This document shows positions 35,544 to 46,317 of a stretch of DNA of 64,000 nt, in pieces. The notes beneath the pieces were generated by a model. The model worked only from the letters and a program-made list of their open reading frames with translations. It ran no database searches and was not told where the DNA came from. Origin of the DNA: Pseudomonas anuradhapurensis (GTDB lineage: Bacteria > Pseudomonadota > Gammaproteobacteria > Pseudomonadales > Pseudomonadaceae); NCBI RefSeq assembly GCF_014269225.2, contig NZ_CP077097.1, positions 2,057,001 through 2,121,000 on the forward strand, read 5' to 3'. Numbering within the stretch: the stretch's first letter is position 1; each line of letters begins with the position of its first letter. Position numbers and translations under genes: made by a program.

Positions 35544-37934
35544 ATGCCGTTCATGGGCCAGGGGGGACCCGGCAATGGCTGGAAACCGTGTGTGAAGTGG
35601 CTGACGACGATGCCCCGCTGGTGCGTGGGGTTGGCCATGCTCGGCTCGGGCCTGGTGCTGGCCGACGACCTGCCGCCACCGCCCCTGGAGCTTTCCGCCA
35701 TCACCGACGCCACGCTATACCTCGAACTGCTGGTGAACCAGATGCCCAAGGCTGATTTGGTCGCGGTCCAGCAGCGCGCCGGGCAGTTGTACCTGGACAG
35801 CGAGGTGTTGCGGGCGGCGGGTGTCTCGCTACCGGGCAACCCGCAGGGCGAACTGGCACTGGAGGCCATCGCAGGGTTGCATGCCGACTACGACAGCCAG
35901 AACCAGCGCTTGCTGCTGCAGGTGCCACCGGCCTGGCTGCCCGACCAGCAGCTAGGCGAGCGCAACCTGTACCCGGCGACCGATGCGCGCAGCAGCTTCG
36001 GCGCCTTGTTCAACTACGATCTGTACCTGAACGACACCGATGATGCCGGAAGCTACCTGGCAGCCTGGAATGAACTGCGCCTGTTCGACAGTTGGGGCAC
36101 TTTCTCCAGCACCGGGCAGTGGCGCCAGTCGTTCAACGCTGCGCTGGCCGACGACACGCGTCAGGGCTTCCTGCGTTACGACTCCACCTGGCGTTTCACC
36201 GACGAGCAGCGCCTGCTGACCTACGAAGCCGGTGACCTGGTGACCGGCGCCTTGCCCTGGAGCAGTTCGGTGCGGGTCGGCGGCCTGCAGTTGTCTCGCG
36301 ATTTCGCTGCGCGCCCCGACCTGGTCACCTACCCATTGCCGGCGTTCGCCGGGGAGGCGGCGGTGCCGACCTCGTTGGACCTGTTCATCAATGGCTACAA
36401 GTCCAGCACCACCGAGTTGCAGCCGGGGCCCTACACCTTGACCAACGTGCCGTTCATCAATGGTGCCGGGGAAGCGGTAGTGGTCACCACCGATGCGCTT
36501 GGCCGACAGGTGTCGACCACGCTGCCGTTCTATGTCACCAGCAGCCTGCTGCAGCAAGGCCTGGCGGATTACTCGGTAGCGGCCGGCAGCCTGCGCCGTG
36601 ACTACGGCGTGCGTGACTTTGCCTATGGCCCTGGGGTGGCTTCGGCCAGCCTGCGCTATGGGGTGAGTGACGCCTTCACCGTCGAGACCCATGCCGAAAG
36701 CGCCGCATCGTTGATGCTGGGCGGCCTGGGCGGCAACCTGCGCCTGGGTAATGTCGGCGTGCTCAATGCGGCCCTGGCGCAGAGCCAGTTCGACGGCGAC
36801 AAAGGCCACCAGGGGGCCCTCGGCTATCAGTACAACAGCCAGCGCATCGGCATCAGCTACCAGCGCCTGCAACGTCATGGCGCCTACGCCGACCTGACCC
36901 GTGTCGACAGCCAGGACATGCAGCTGAGCCAGCGCAGCGAACAGGTCACGTTCAGCCTCAACCTGAACCAATACGGCAACATCGGCGCCGGCTACTTCGA
37001 CGTGCGGGCTGGCGATGGCACGCGGACCCGGCTGCTCAACCTCAGTTACAGCCGGCCGCTGTGGGGCGGCAGCAGCCTGTACCTGTCGGCCAACCGGGAA
37101 GTGGGCGATAGCCAGTGGGCGCTGCAGGCGCAACTGGTCATCCCGTTCGACCTGCGTGGCACCCTGGCCCTGAGCCTGGAGCGCAGCCAGGCCGGCGAGC
37201 GCCTGCAGCGCGTGAACTACAGCCGCGCCGTGCCTGTGGGCGGCGGTGTCGGTTACAACCTGGGCTATGCCGCTGGTAGCGAGCGCGACGCCTACCGCCA
37301 GGCCGATGTCACCTGGCGCCTGCAATCGGTGCAGTTGCAGGCGGGGGTGTATGGCAGCAGCGGCGAGATGACCCGCTGGGCCGATGCCAGCGGCTCGCTG
37401 GTGTGGATGGATGCGGGGTTGTTTGCCGCCAACCGTATCGACGATGCCTTCGTGGTGGTCAGCACCCAGGGCTACGCCGATGTACCGGTGCGCTATGAAA
37501 ATCAGGAAGTCGGCCGCACCGATGCCAGCGGCCACCTGCTGGTGCCATACAGCAGCGGTTATTACCGCGGCAAGTACGAGATCGACCCGATGGACTTGCC
37601 ACCGGACATCCTGGCGGCGGAAGTGGAGCAGCGCGTGGCGGTGCGCCGTGGCAGCGGCTATCTGCTGGAGTTTCCGCTGCGGCGCGTGCTGGCCGCCAGT
37701 ATCGAGCTGGTGGACGGTAAGCGACAGGTGCTCACGCTGGGCAGCCGCGTCACCCATAGCGAAAGTGGCAGCCAGGCGGTCGTCTGATGGGACGGCCTGG
37801 TGTACCTGGAAAACCTGGCGCGGCACAATAGCCTGCAGGTGGAACTGGCGGGCGGCGGGCATTGCCAGGTGGCGTTCGACCTGCCTGAAGTGCAAGGTTC
37901 GATCCCCTTGATCGGCCCGCTGGAGTGCAAGTGA
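35544..37934 (+). pseudogene. outer membrane usher of the archaic chaperone-usher pilus, interrupted by an in-frame TGA at 37785-37787
   Basis: The intact part (35544-37787) is 747 aa: signal region, N-terminal usher domain, plug and a beta-barrel typical of FimD/CsuD proteins (LFINGYKSSTTELQPGPY is the plug region). At 37785 a TGA occurs after ...ESGSQAVV. The same frame then continues for 48 codons (WDGLVYLENLARHNSL ... GPLECK) to a TGA at 37932-37934 that overlaps the start of the next gene. Those 48 residues are the expected C-terminal domain, so the original protein was 796 aa. The TGA may be a real nonsense mutation, a sequence error or a readthrough site. The barrel would be complete but the last C-terminal domain lost. 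Confidence 0.88.
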
Positions 37935-38899
37935 TGGGCTGCTGGCCTGGCTTGTTGGCCTGCGCCTTGTTGCTGGCAACGGGTAGCGCCTGGGCCCAGT
38001 GCACCTCCGTGGTGACTGCGCCGGCGGCGTTCGGCTCGCTCAACTCGACACAAGTGCGCAGCACGGTACAGATGGCTTCCAGCAGCAATTCGGGCTTGCA
38101 GTGCAGCGGTTCGGTGCTCAGCGTGCTCAGCAGCACCGACTCATTCAAGATCAAGATCACTGCCACCACCAGCGGCCTGGTGGGGCCGACCGGGGATGTC
38201 ATCCCTTATACGCTGTATGCCGATGCCACAACCAGCTATCCGATCACCCGTGGTACCGCCTTCGAATACCGCACCACCGGCATTCTGGATGTACTGGGCC
38301 TGCTCAACGGTACCCCCAAGAACGTGCCCCTGTACATGCGCACGCAGGTAGGCAGCAACGTCGCCGCGGGCGCCTACCAGGAAATCCTCAACGTCGAGTG
38401 GACCTGGGATTACTGCGCGGGGATCGGCGCCGGCGGGTTTTGCATCGGCCGGGATACCGGCAGTGGCAGCAAGCCGCTGACAGTGAGCCTGACGGTGACC
38501 AATGACTGCCAGATCACCACCCCCGACATCAGCTTCGCCAGTGCGCCGGTGGTGGCGGGGTTCGGTACGGTAAGCCAGAACCTGAGTGTGTCGTGCACCA
38601 AGGGCAGCATCTATACCGTGGGCCTGGACGATGGCCAGAACGTGGCCAGCGGACGGCGGCGCATGAAATCGTCGGCAAACGATTACCTGGCCTACGACAT
38701 TTTCAAGAGCGCCGGGGCGCAGCGCTGGGGCTCGGTGGGGGCGGCGCGACGGGCCAGTAGCGATGCCGATGTGAACCCCGGAGCAGGCACGGGTACCGGT
38801 AGCCAGGTGTTCAACTATAACGCCAGGGTCTATACCGATCAGGCCACACCGCCGGCAGGGAGTTATGCCGACAGTGTGATTCTGGACGTGCAGTTCTGA
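37934..38899 (+). CDS. two-domain spore coat U protein, probable tip adhesin (CsuE-like)
   Basis: 321 aa from ATG 37934, which overlaps the original usher stop (TGATG). A signal peptide (ending SAWA-QCTS) precedes two spore-coat-U domains: the first about residues 22-165 and the second from about 180 to the end (TNDCQITTPDISF). Each has its own pair of cysteines, and the second ends in the donor-like YADSVILDVQF. In Csu systems the last gene encodes such a two-domain tip adhesin. No convincing terminator is seen after it. Confidence 0.9.
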   Translation: MGCWPGLLACALLLATGSAWAQCTSVVTAPAAFGSLNSTQVRSTVQMASSSNSGLQCSGSVLSVLSSTDSFKIKITATTSGLVGPTGDVIPYTLYADATTSYPITRGTAFEYRTTGILDVLGLLNGTPKNVPLYMRTQVGSNVAAGAYQEILNVEWTWDYCAGIGAGGFCIGRDTGSGSKPLTVSLTVTNDCQITTPDISFASAPVVAGFGTVSQNLSVSCTKGSIYTVGLDDGQNVASGRRRMKSSANDYLAYDIFKSAGAQRWGSVGAARRASSDADVNPGAGTGTGSQVFNYNARVYTDQATPPAGSYADSVILDVQF

Positions 38900-38960
38900 A
38901 CGCACCCGAGCACATGAAGCTGCAGGTGCCAACTGGAAGTCAGCTCGAACGCCGCGGGGC

Positions 38961-40109
38961 TCAACGCAAATCGTCAACCATCTGCGCCAGGGTCTCCAGC
39001 ACCGCCCCGGCCAGTGCCTTGGAACGTGCCCCCGACCACCCGGTGGCCGGGTTGGGCGCGTCGTCATGGTCCTTGAAGGGCATTTCCAGGGTCAGCGACA
39101 GGCAGTCATGGGCCATCCCCACGGCATTGCAGGCCAGTGTCGTGTTGGCCTGCCCCGGCTCGTCGCGGGTGTAGCCGTGCACGGTCTGGAAGTCACGGGT
39201 CAGGCTGCACAGGGTGCTTCGGAACTGCGCTTCCAGCTGCGCCAACCGCGGGGTATAGCCCGGGTTGCCTTCGCAGGCCGCAGTGAACACATGGGGAATC
39301 TCTTCGTCGCCATGCACGTCGATGAACGCATCTACCCCGTACTGCTTCATCTGCGCCTGGGCGAAGAATACTTCGGGGCTGAACTCGACACTGGCGTCCT
39401 GCCAGGCACGGTTGAGGTCCTTGCCCTTGAAGTTGGTGCGCAGGTGGCCGAGGAAGGCACCGTCCGGGTTCATGTTGGGGATCAGGTACAGATCGGCCTT
39501 GGCCAGCAATTGGCGGATCATCGCGTCGTCGGCCTGCAGGCGGTCGATTACCCCTTCCATGAACCATTCGGCCATGTGTTCGCCCGGGTGCTGCTGGGCA
39601 ATCAGCCACAGCTTGCGCTTGCCTGCGGCGCCATCACCGGCACGCAGCAGGGGAATGTCGCGGCCCTGGACGCTGCGGCCGCTGGCCAGCAACTCGACCC
39701 TTGGCAGTTGCCTGGCACGTTCGATCAGCTGGTTGTGGCGGGCGCGTGAGTAGGGCTCGAAGTAAGCGAACCAGATCTGCGGCTGTTCGGCCTTCACCTC
39801 GAACGACAGTGCCGTGCCATCGTACTGGCTGGGTACGCGGAACCAGCTTTGCTGGTCGTAGGAGGCCACGGCGTTGTAACCACTCCAGGCGTTCTTGTAG
39901 GACGAGCCGGAGGCGTTGTCGAGGCTGAAGCGGTGGACCTGGCCTGGCGTGAGCCCGCTGACCTTGAAGTGGAACCACTGGTAGTGGCCGCTGTGGGTGT
40001 CGGGGCGGATGGCCAGGTGCACCCGGGCCGGGTTGCTGGCATCCAGTACCTGAATATTGCCGGAGTCGAAATCGCAGTCGATCTGCAGGGGGGACAGCGT
40101 TGCGGACAT
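38961..40109 (-). CDS. M14-family zinc carboxypeptidase (cytosolic carboxypeptidase-like)
   Basis: 382 aa from ATG 40109 (MSATLSPLQIDCDF). An N-terminal beta-sandwich domain of about 130 residues is typical of the cytosolic carboxypeptidase branch. The catalytic domain has the zinc ligands H-x2-E in QQHPGEHMAEW, a His in DAFIDVHGDEE, and the catalytic Glu in LTLEMPFKDH. There is no signal peptide. It is convergent with the pilus operon and unlikely to be part of it. The substrate is unknown; relatives trim C-terminal Glu or Lys residues. Confidence 0.9.
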   Translation of the reverse strand: MSATLSPLQIDCDFDSGNIQVLDASNPARVHLAIRPDTHSGHYQWFHFKVSGLTPGQVHRFSLDNASGSSYKNAWSGYNAVASYDQQSWFRVPSQYDGTALSFEVKAEQPQIWFAYFEPYSRARHNQLIERARQLPRVELLASGRSVQGRDIPLLRAGDGAAGKRKLWLIAQQHPGEHMAEWFMEGVIDRLQADDAMIRQLLAKADLYLIPNMNPDGAFLGHLRTNFKGKDLNRAWQDASVEFSPEVFFAQAQMKQYGVDAFIDVHGDEEIPHVFTAACEGNPGYTPRLAQLEAQFRSTLCSLTRDFQTVHGYTRDEPGQANTTLACNAVGMAHDCLSLTLEMPFKDHDDAPNPATGWSGARSKALAGAVLETLAQMVDDLR

Positions 40110-40200
40110 GTGCCGGGCTCCTTCTGGGCTTTGTTGTGAGCCTACTGTACACGCCATGACCGGGTTGCTGGGTGAGATCATGCAATGATTGTTTTTCAGC

Positions 40201-40974
40201 TCATTTGAAGAACTGGCTGGGCGTGGTGCCGAACTGGCGCTTGAACATGCTGGCGAAGGCGCTCGGGCTGTCATACCCCAGCGCCACCGCGACATCGATG
40301 ATGCGCTCGCCCAGGGCGATCCGCTCCAGCGCCTGCATCAGCCGCGCCTGCTGGCGCCACTGGCCGAAGGTCATGCCGGTTTCCTTGCGAAACAGGCGCT
40401 GGATGGTTTTCTCGTCCACGCCCAGCTGCACACCCCAGTCGGCCAGGGTGGCATTATCGTAAGGCCGCTCGAGCAGCACCGTACAGATTGTGCGCAGGCG
40501 CTTGTCGCTGGGCTGCGACAGCTTCAGCGGCTGGGTTGGCAGCACGCAGATCTCATCCAGGATCAGGCGCATCACCCGGCCTTCGCGGGAGTCATCGGCA
40601 AACGGTGCGCAGAAGCCCACCGAGGCCTTGATCAGTTCGCTGAGCAATGGCGAGATGCTGATGGCCTTGCTCTGCCTGGGTAGGGGGACGGCGGTATCGG
40701 TGCGCACGAACACACTGCGCATCTTCACCTCGCCCACGCAGCGTATCGCGTGCACCTGGCCGCAGGGCATCCACACCCCGCGGCTGGGTGGCACGGTCCA
40801 GCGTTCATTGCCGGACTCGACGATCATCAGGCCTTTGATGGCATAGATCAGTTGATGCTTGGCATGGCTGTGCGGCTCGATGAACCAGTCGGTCGGGTAG
40901 TCGGTTGCGCGGCTACCCACTTCCCAGGCCCATTCATCGACCTCCACCAGCAATTCATGCTGCGGTTTGAGCAT
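40201..40974 (-). CDS. AraC-family transcriptional regulator
   Basis: 257 aa; an N-terminal cupin-type sensor (PHSHAKHQLIYAIKGLMIVE) and a C-terminal pair of HTH motifs (NATLADWGVQLGVDEKTIQRLFRKETGMTFGQWRQQARLMQAL; IIDVAVALGYDSPSAFASMFKRQFG). It lies 36 bases downstream of the Fsr-like exporter on the same strand, so it probably regulates that exporter or itself. Confidence 0.93.
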   Translation of the reverse strand: MLKPQHELLVEVDEWAWEVGSRATDYPTDWFIEPHSHAKHQLIYAIKGLMIVESGNERWTVPPSRGVWMPCGQVHAIRCVGEVKMRSVFVRTDTAVPLPRQSKAISISPLLSELIKASVGFCAPFADDSREGRVMRLILDEICVLPTQPLKLSQPSDKRLRTICTVLLERPYDNATLADWGVQLGVDEKTIQRLFRKETGMTFGQWRQQARLMQALERIALGERIIDVAVALGYDSPSAFASMFKRQFGTTPSQFFK

Positions 40975-41010
40975 TGCTACCTCGTGTTCAGGCTGCCCGG
41001 CCCAGCCACT

Positions 41011-42243
41011 TTAACAGCAGCGGGCGGGGCGGGCTTGCGAGCGGGTTGCCGGCAGCAGCGCAGTGGCCAGCCCCAGCAGCGGCAAGAAGGCGATTGCCTG
41101 GTACACCCACTCGATGCCGTGTCGGTCGGCCAGCTCGCCGAGCCCGGCGGCACCGATGCCGCTGATGCCGAACATCAAGCCGAACATCACTCCGGAGACC
41201 ATGCCGACCCGGCCAGGCACCGCCTCCTGGGCATACACCACCAGCGCGGCGAAGGCAGAGGACATCACCAGGCCGATGAGCACCGCCAGGGCCGCCGTCC
41301 AGGCCAGGTTGGCATGCGGCAGGGCGAGGGCGAAGGGGGCCACGCCGAGGAACGACACCCAGATCACCGCCTTGCGCCCGATCCGGTCACCCACCGGGCC
41401 GCCAGCGAAGGTACCCAGTGCCACTGCCGCGAGGAACACGAACAGGTACAGCTGGCTGTGCTGCACGCTCAGGCCGAAATGTTCGATCAAGTAGAAGGTG
41501 AAGTAGTTGGTGAACGAAGCGATATACACGAACTTGGCGAACATCAGCACGGCGATTACCCCAACCGCGCGCCACATGGCGCCAGGGGCCAGCCCGGGCG
41601 GCTGCTGGCCGGCGAAGGTCTTGAGCCGGGTCTGGCCGTGGCTCATGGTCCAGCCGGTCACCCGCCACAGCACCCACACCGCCAGCGCAGCCGCCAGCAT
41701 GAACCAGGCAATGGCGGGCTGGCCATGCGGGATGACGATGGCGGCGGTCAGCAGCGGGCCAAGGGCCGAGCCGGTATTGCCGCCCACCTGGAAGGTCGAT
41801 TGCGCAGTGCCGAAGCGCCCGCCGGAGGCCATCCTCGCCACCCGTGAGGCTTCCGGATGGAAGGTGGCCGAGCCCACGCCGACCACTGCGGCGGCAACCA
41901 GCAGCATGGCGTAGCTGCCGGCGAAGGCGAGCAGGGCGATGCCCACCAGGGTGACCAGCATGCCGGCTGGCAGCAGGTAGGGTTGCGGGTGCTTGTCGGT
42001 GTACAGGCCGACCCAGGGTTGCAGCAGCGAGGCGGTCACCTGGTAGACCAGGGCGATCCAGCCGACCTGGGCGAAGCTCAGGGCGAAATCGCTCTTGAGC
42101 ATCGGGTAGATCGATGGCAATACGGCCTGGATCAGGTCGTTGAGCAGATGGGCGAATGCGGCAGCGCCGACGATGCGGACCAGAAAGCCCTGAGGTGGGT
42201 CGGCAGGCGTGGTGGCGGCCATGGAGGCGGAGGGTGTCGTCAT
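41011..42243 (-). CDS. MFS exporter of the fosmidomycin-resistance (Fsr) type
   Basis: 410 aa from ATG 42243 (MTTPSASMAATTP); an earlier in-frame ATG adds ten residues. Twelve membrane segments; the signature GAAAFAHLLNDLIQAVLPSIYP and FHPEASRVARMASGGRFGTAQSTFQVGGN are close to Fsr-like transporters. It may export fosmidomycin-like or other small molecules. It precedes the AraC regulator in one transcription unit. Confidence 0.88.
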   Translation of the reverse strand: MTTPSASMAATTPADPPQGFLVRIVGAAAFAHLLNDLIQAVLPSIYPMLKSDFALSFAQVGWIALVYQVTASLLQPWVGLYTDKHPQPYLLPAGMLVTLVGIALLAFAGSYAMLLVAAAVVGVGSATFHPEASRVARMASGGRFGTAQSTFQVGGNTGSALGPLLTAAIVIPHGQPAIAWFMLAAALAVWVLWRVTGWTMSHGQTRLKTFAGQQPPGLAPGAMWRAVGVIAVLMFAKFVYIASFTNYFTFYLIEHFGLSVQHSQLYLFVFLAAVALGTFAGGPVGDRIGRKAVIWVSFLGVAPFALALPHANLAWTAALAVLIGLVMSSAFAALVVYAQEAVPGRVGMVSGVMFGLMFGISGIGAAGLGELADRHGIEWVYQAIAFLPLLGLATALLPATRSQARPARCC

Positions 42244-42375
42244 GGGCGAAGTTCTTCTGTCGAAAGGGAGCAAGGCAACGCCAGAAGAGGGTAGCCAGCA
42301 CCACGGTTGCCTGTCTCGCGCCGAACAGGCAGCGCCTGCCGCGTTTCGGACATTGGCAAATCCGCTTCTGCTGAT

Positions 42376-42609
42376 TTATCGCCCCTGCCGGGCCATCCAG
42401 CGCAGCAAGGTGGCGATCGGTATGCTGCGGTGAGCCTCGTGGCGGTAGGGTTTGCCGTCGGCGGTAAAGCGTTCCCGGTAGCGGCTCAGCACCAGGCTGC
42501 GGCCGTCGGCAGACAGGCGGGCTTCCAGTTCATGCAGCAACAGCGGCTGGCGGGCGGCGCCTTCCAGGCGCCTGAACAACAGCACGGCGGTCTGGCCATC
42601 AGTTTTCAC
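42376..42609 (-). CDS. hypothetical 77-aa protein overlapping mlaA
   Basis: 77 aa from GTG 42609 (VKTDGQTAVLLFRR), which overlaps the stop region of the MlaA gene by 11 bases (GTGAAAACTGA). The overlap points to translational coupling. The protein is soluble and basic with the pattern LEARLSADGRSLVLSRYRERFTADGKPYRHE, which resembles a small beta sheet. No domain recognised. Confidence 0.6.
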   Translation of the reverse strand: MKTDGQTAVLLFRRLEGAARQPLLLHELEARLSADGRSLVLSRYRERFTADGKPYRHEAHRSIPIATLLRWMARQGR

Positions 42610-43381
42610 GGGCACCCCCGGCACAATCTGCCTGCCATGTGCCTGGCTCGCCGGCCTTGCCTTCTGCCACCCGGATGCTGCGCCGTTGCGCAGTGTAGTC
42701 ACGCAGCGCGACGTAGTAATCCGGCCAGGTGCGCAGCAGGTCGGTCAGTGGCAGGGCTTCGGCCCGTGCATCGACGAAGCCGCCCGCCGTGGCGACGTTG
42801 CCCAGGGTGGCGACGGTATCGCTGTCACCACCAAACGGGTCCAGCGCCATGCCCAGTAGCGTGCCGGTGGCATCGCGCACATTGTGTGAACCCAGCACTG
42901 GCAGCTCGACGATCGGGCCATCGGCGATGCCCCAGACGCCAAAGGTCTGGCCAAAGTCCGAACGGTGCTGGCTCAGCCCCATTTTCCCCGATACATCGAC
43001 CAAACCCGCCACCCCCAGGGTGGTGTTGAAGATGAAGCGCGCCAGGCTGGTCATTGCCCGCTCGCCATTGCCCTGCAGCAAGTCGTTGATGAATACCTTG
43101 GGCTCACCTAAGTTGCTGGAAAAGTTGTGGATGCCCTGCCGGGCGAAACCGGGGAGCGCCTGATAGCTCCGGGCGACGGGGGCCAGCAGGTAGTCATCGA
43201 GGCTGCGGTTGAAGGCGAACACGGCGCGGTTGGCAGGTTCCGCCGGGTCACTGACCTGATAGGCGACGTTGCTGCACACAGCCGTGGCGGGGGCGCGTTG
43301 GCTGTAGCCTCCCGTGGCCAGCAGCGACAGGGCCAGCACGGCAGAGCGCGCTGAACGGGAGGCGGAGGATGAACGGGACAT
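42599..43381 (-). CDS. MlaA (VacJ)-family protein, without a visible lipobox
   Basis: 260 aa. MlaA proteins remove phospholipids from the outer leaflet of the outer membrane and are normally lipoproteins. The body fits the family (DPAEPANRAVFAFNRSLDDYLLAPVARSYQ, FINDLLQGN, LARFIFNTTLGVAGLVDVS, RSDFGQTFGVWG). The N-terminal signal sequence (LALSLLATGGYS) lacks the Cys expected in a lipobox; the first Cys is residue 36. It may be released as a soluble periplasmic paralogue or anchored otherwise. It is divergent from the two-component system at 43547. Confidence 0.9.
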   Translation of the reverse strand: MSRSSSASRSARSAVLALSLLATGGYSQRAPATAVCSNVAYQVSDPAEPANRAVFAFNRSLDDYLLAPVARSYQALPGFARQGIHNFSSNLGEPKVFINDLLQGNGERAMTSLARFIFNTTLGVAGLVDVSGKMGLSQHRSDFGQTFGVWGIADGPIVELPVLGSHNVRDATGTLLGMALDPFGGDSDTVATLGNVATAGGFVDARAEALPLTDLLRTWPDYYVALRDYTAQRRSIRVAEGKAGEPGTWQADCAGGAREN

Positions 43382-43546
43382 AGGTTTCTTCCTGGCAAGA
43401 ACTGGCGGCGATGCTGCGCAGTTTTGTTTGCCGGGTAATGTCCGGATTGTCTCCGCGTCGACACTTTGTTACCAGGTTGAAATATATGACGGCTAGCGGA
43501 GGAAGGCCTTAAAGTACGGCTTGATATCTTGTTTTGGTGGGTTTTC

Positions 43547-44265
43547 GTGAGCCATTTGCTGATAGTCGACGACGATGTCGAAGTACTCGACCTGCTACAG
43601 AAGTTTCTTCGCCAGCACGGTTACGAGGTTGACGTGGCCAGGGACGGCAAAGCGCTCTGGCAGGCCGTCGAACGGCGGGTGCCAGACCTGGTGATTCTTG
43701 ACGTGATGCTGCCTGGCGATAGCGGCCTGGTGCTGTGCCAGCGCTTGCTGGCCGAGCACAAGGTGGCGGTGATCATGCTCACCGCCATGGGCGAACTGAG
43801 TGACCGGGTAGTGGGGCTGGAGCTGGGTGCGGATGACTACCTGACCAAGCCGTTCGCTGCCCGTGAACTGCTGGCGCGGGTCAGGGCAGTGCTGCGGCGT
43901 GCCGGCGAAGCGGCCGATCGCGCAGCCGCTGGCGGGGCGGGCCATGCCTGCGCGATTCTCGAGTTTGCTGGCTGGCGGCTGGATGTGGTGCGGCGCGAAT
44001 TGCGTTCGCCGGCCAACGTCATGATCCCCTTGTCCAACGGTGAATTCGAACTGTTGTTGGTGTTCGCCGAACATCCGCGGCGGGTGCTCAGCCGCCAGCA
44101 GTTGCTGGACCTGGCCCGTGGCGATGCCTACGAGGCCTATGACCGCAGCGTTGACGTCCAGGTGAGCCGGCTGCGCCGCAAGCTTGAAAGCGAGCATGGC
44201 CACGAGCCCTTGATCCGCACCTTGCGCAACGCCGGTTACCTGTTCACGCCGACGGTCGCCAGGCG

Positions 44266-44269
<4 letters not shown>
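43547..44269 (+). CDS. OmpR-type response regulator
   Basis: 240 aa from GTG 43547 (SHLLIVDDDVEVL follows), with GGTGGG five bases upstream. Receiver: Asp52 (LVILDVMLPG), Asp pair in VDDD and Lys in LTKPF; the C-terminal winged helix has DRSVDVQVSRLRRKLE. Its stop overlaps the kinase ATG (ATGA). It stands divergent to mlaA and could control envelope functions (inference). Confidence 0.93.
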
Positions 44270-45621
<1,352 letters not shown>

Positions 45622-46086
45622 TCAGAGGCCCAGTTCGCTGAGCCCGGGGTGATCATCCGGGCGCCGGCCCAACGGCCAGCGGAACTTGCGCTCGGCTTCG
45701 CTGATGGGCTGTTCGTTGATGCTCGAATGGCGGTTCTGCATCAGCCCGTCGTCGGCGAATTCCCAGTTTTCGTTGCCATAGGCGCGGTACCACTGGCCGC
45801 TGTCGTCGTGGTACTCGTAGACATAGCGCACGGCAATGCGGTTGCCGCTGAAGGCCCACAACTCCTTGATCAGGCGGTACTCCAGTTCGCGGTTCCATTT
45901 GCGCGTCAGGAAGGCCTCGACCTCGGCGCGGCCGCGGGGGAACTCGACGCGGTTGCGCCACACGGTGTCGACGGTATAGGCAAGCGCGACCTTGGCAGCG
46001 TCGCGGCTGTTCCAGCCATCCTCGGCCAGGCGGACCTTTTCGATCGCGCTTGCGTGGGTGAAAGGCGGAAGGGGTGGGCGAGACAT
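45622..46086 (-). CDS. NTF2-like protein (DUF1348)
   Basis: 154 aa; the sequence [30 protein letters not shown] and RWNREL-like [39 protein letters not shown] fit the DUF1348 branch of the SnoaL/NTF2 fold. It is a small soluble protein of unknown activity, possibly enzymatic or ligand-binding. GAGGAGTAACC lies upstream of the ATG. Confidence 0.9.
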   Translation of the reverse strand: MSRPPLPPFTHASAIEKVRLAEDGWNSRDAAKVALAYTVDTVWRNRVEFPRGRAEVEAFLTRKWNRELEYRLIKELWAFSGNRIAVRYVYEYHDDSGQWYRAYGNENWEFADDGLMQNRHSSINEQPISEAERKFRWPLGRRPDDHPGLSELGL

Positions 46087-46189
46087 GGGTTACTCCTCGG
46101 GTCGATTGACTGGTGAGGAGCTTAGCCGCCGCTGCGTGACCAGAGAATGGATGTGCCTGGCACTTCATAATTGCATTGCCTGGAACAAT

Positions 46190-46316
46190 GTGTAGGAGCG
46201 GCCTTGCGTCGCGATGGGCCGCAAAGCGGCCCCCGCATTCTCTGATCAAAACGGCAATTGCTGGGGCTGCTACGCAGGCCTGTCGCGACACCAGGCCGCT
46301 TCTGCAAGTGGCCGCG
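46190..46316. repeat. REP-type repeat pair
   Basis: TGTAGGAGCGGCCTTGCGTCGCGATGGGCCGCAAAGCGGCCC on the left and GGGGCTGCTACGCAGGCCTGTCGCGACACCAGGCCGCTTCTGCA on the right. The right copy is degenerate. It lies between the NTF2-like gene and the end of the MFS exporter gene. Confidence 0.8.
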
Positions 46317-46317
46317 A

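Noticed and set aside
35952..37979. Long antisense frame across the usher gene
   Set aside because: Composition is typical of a shadow frame, and the usher on the other strand is clearly the coding strand.
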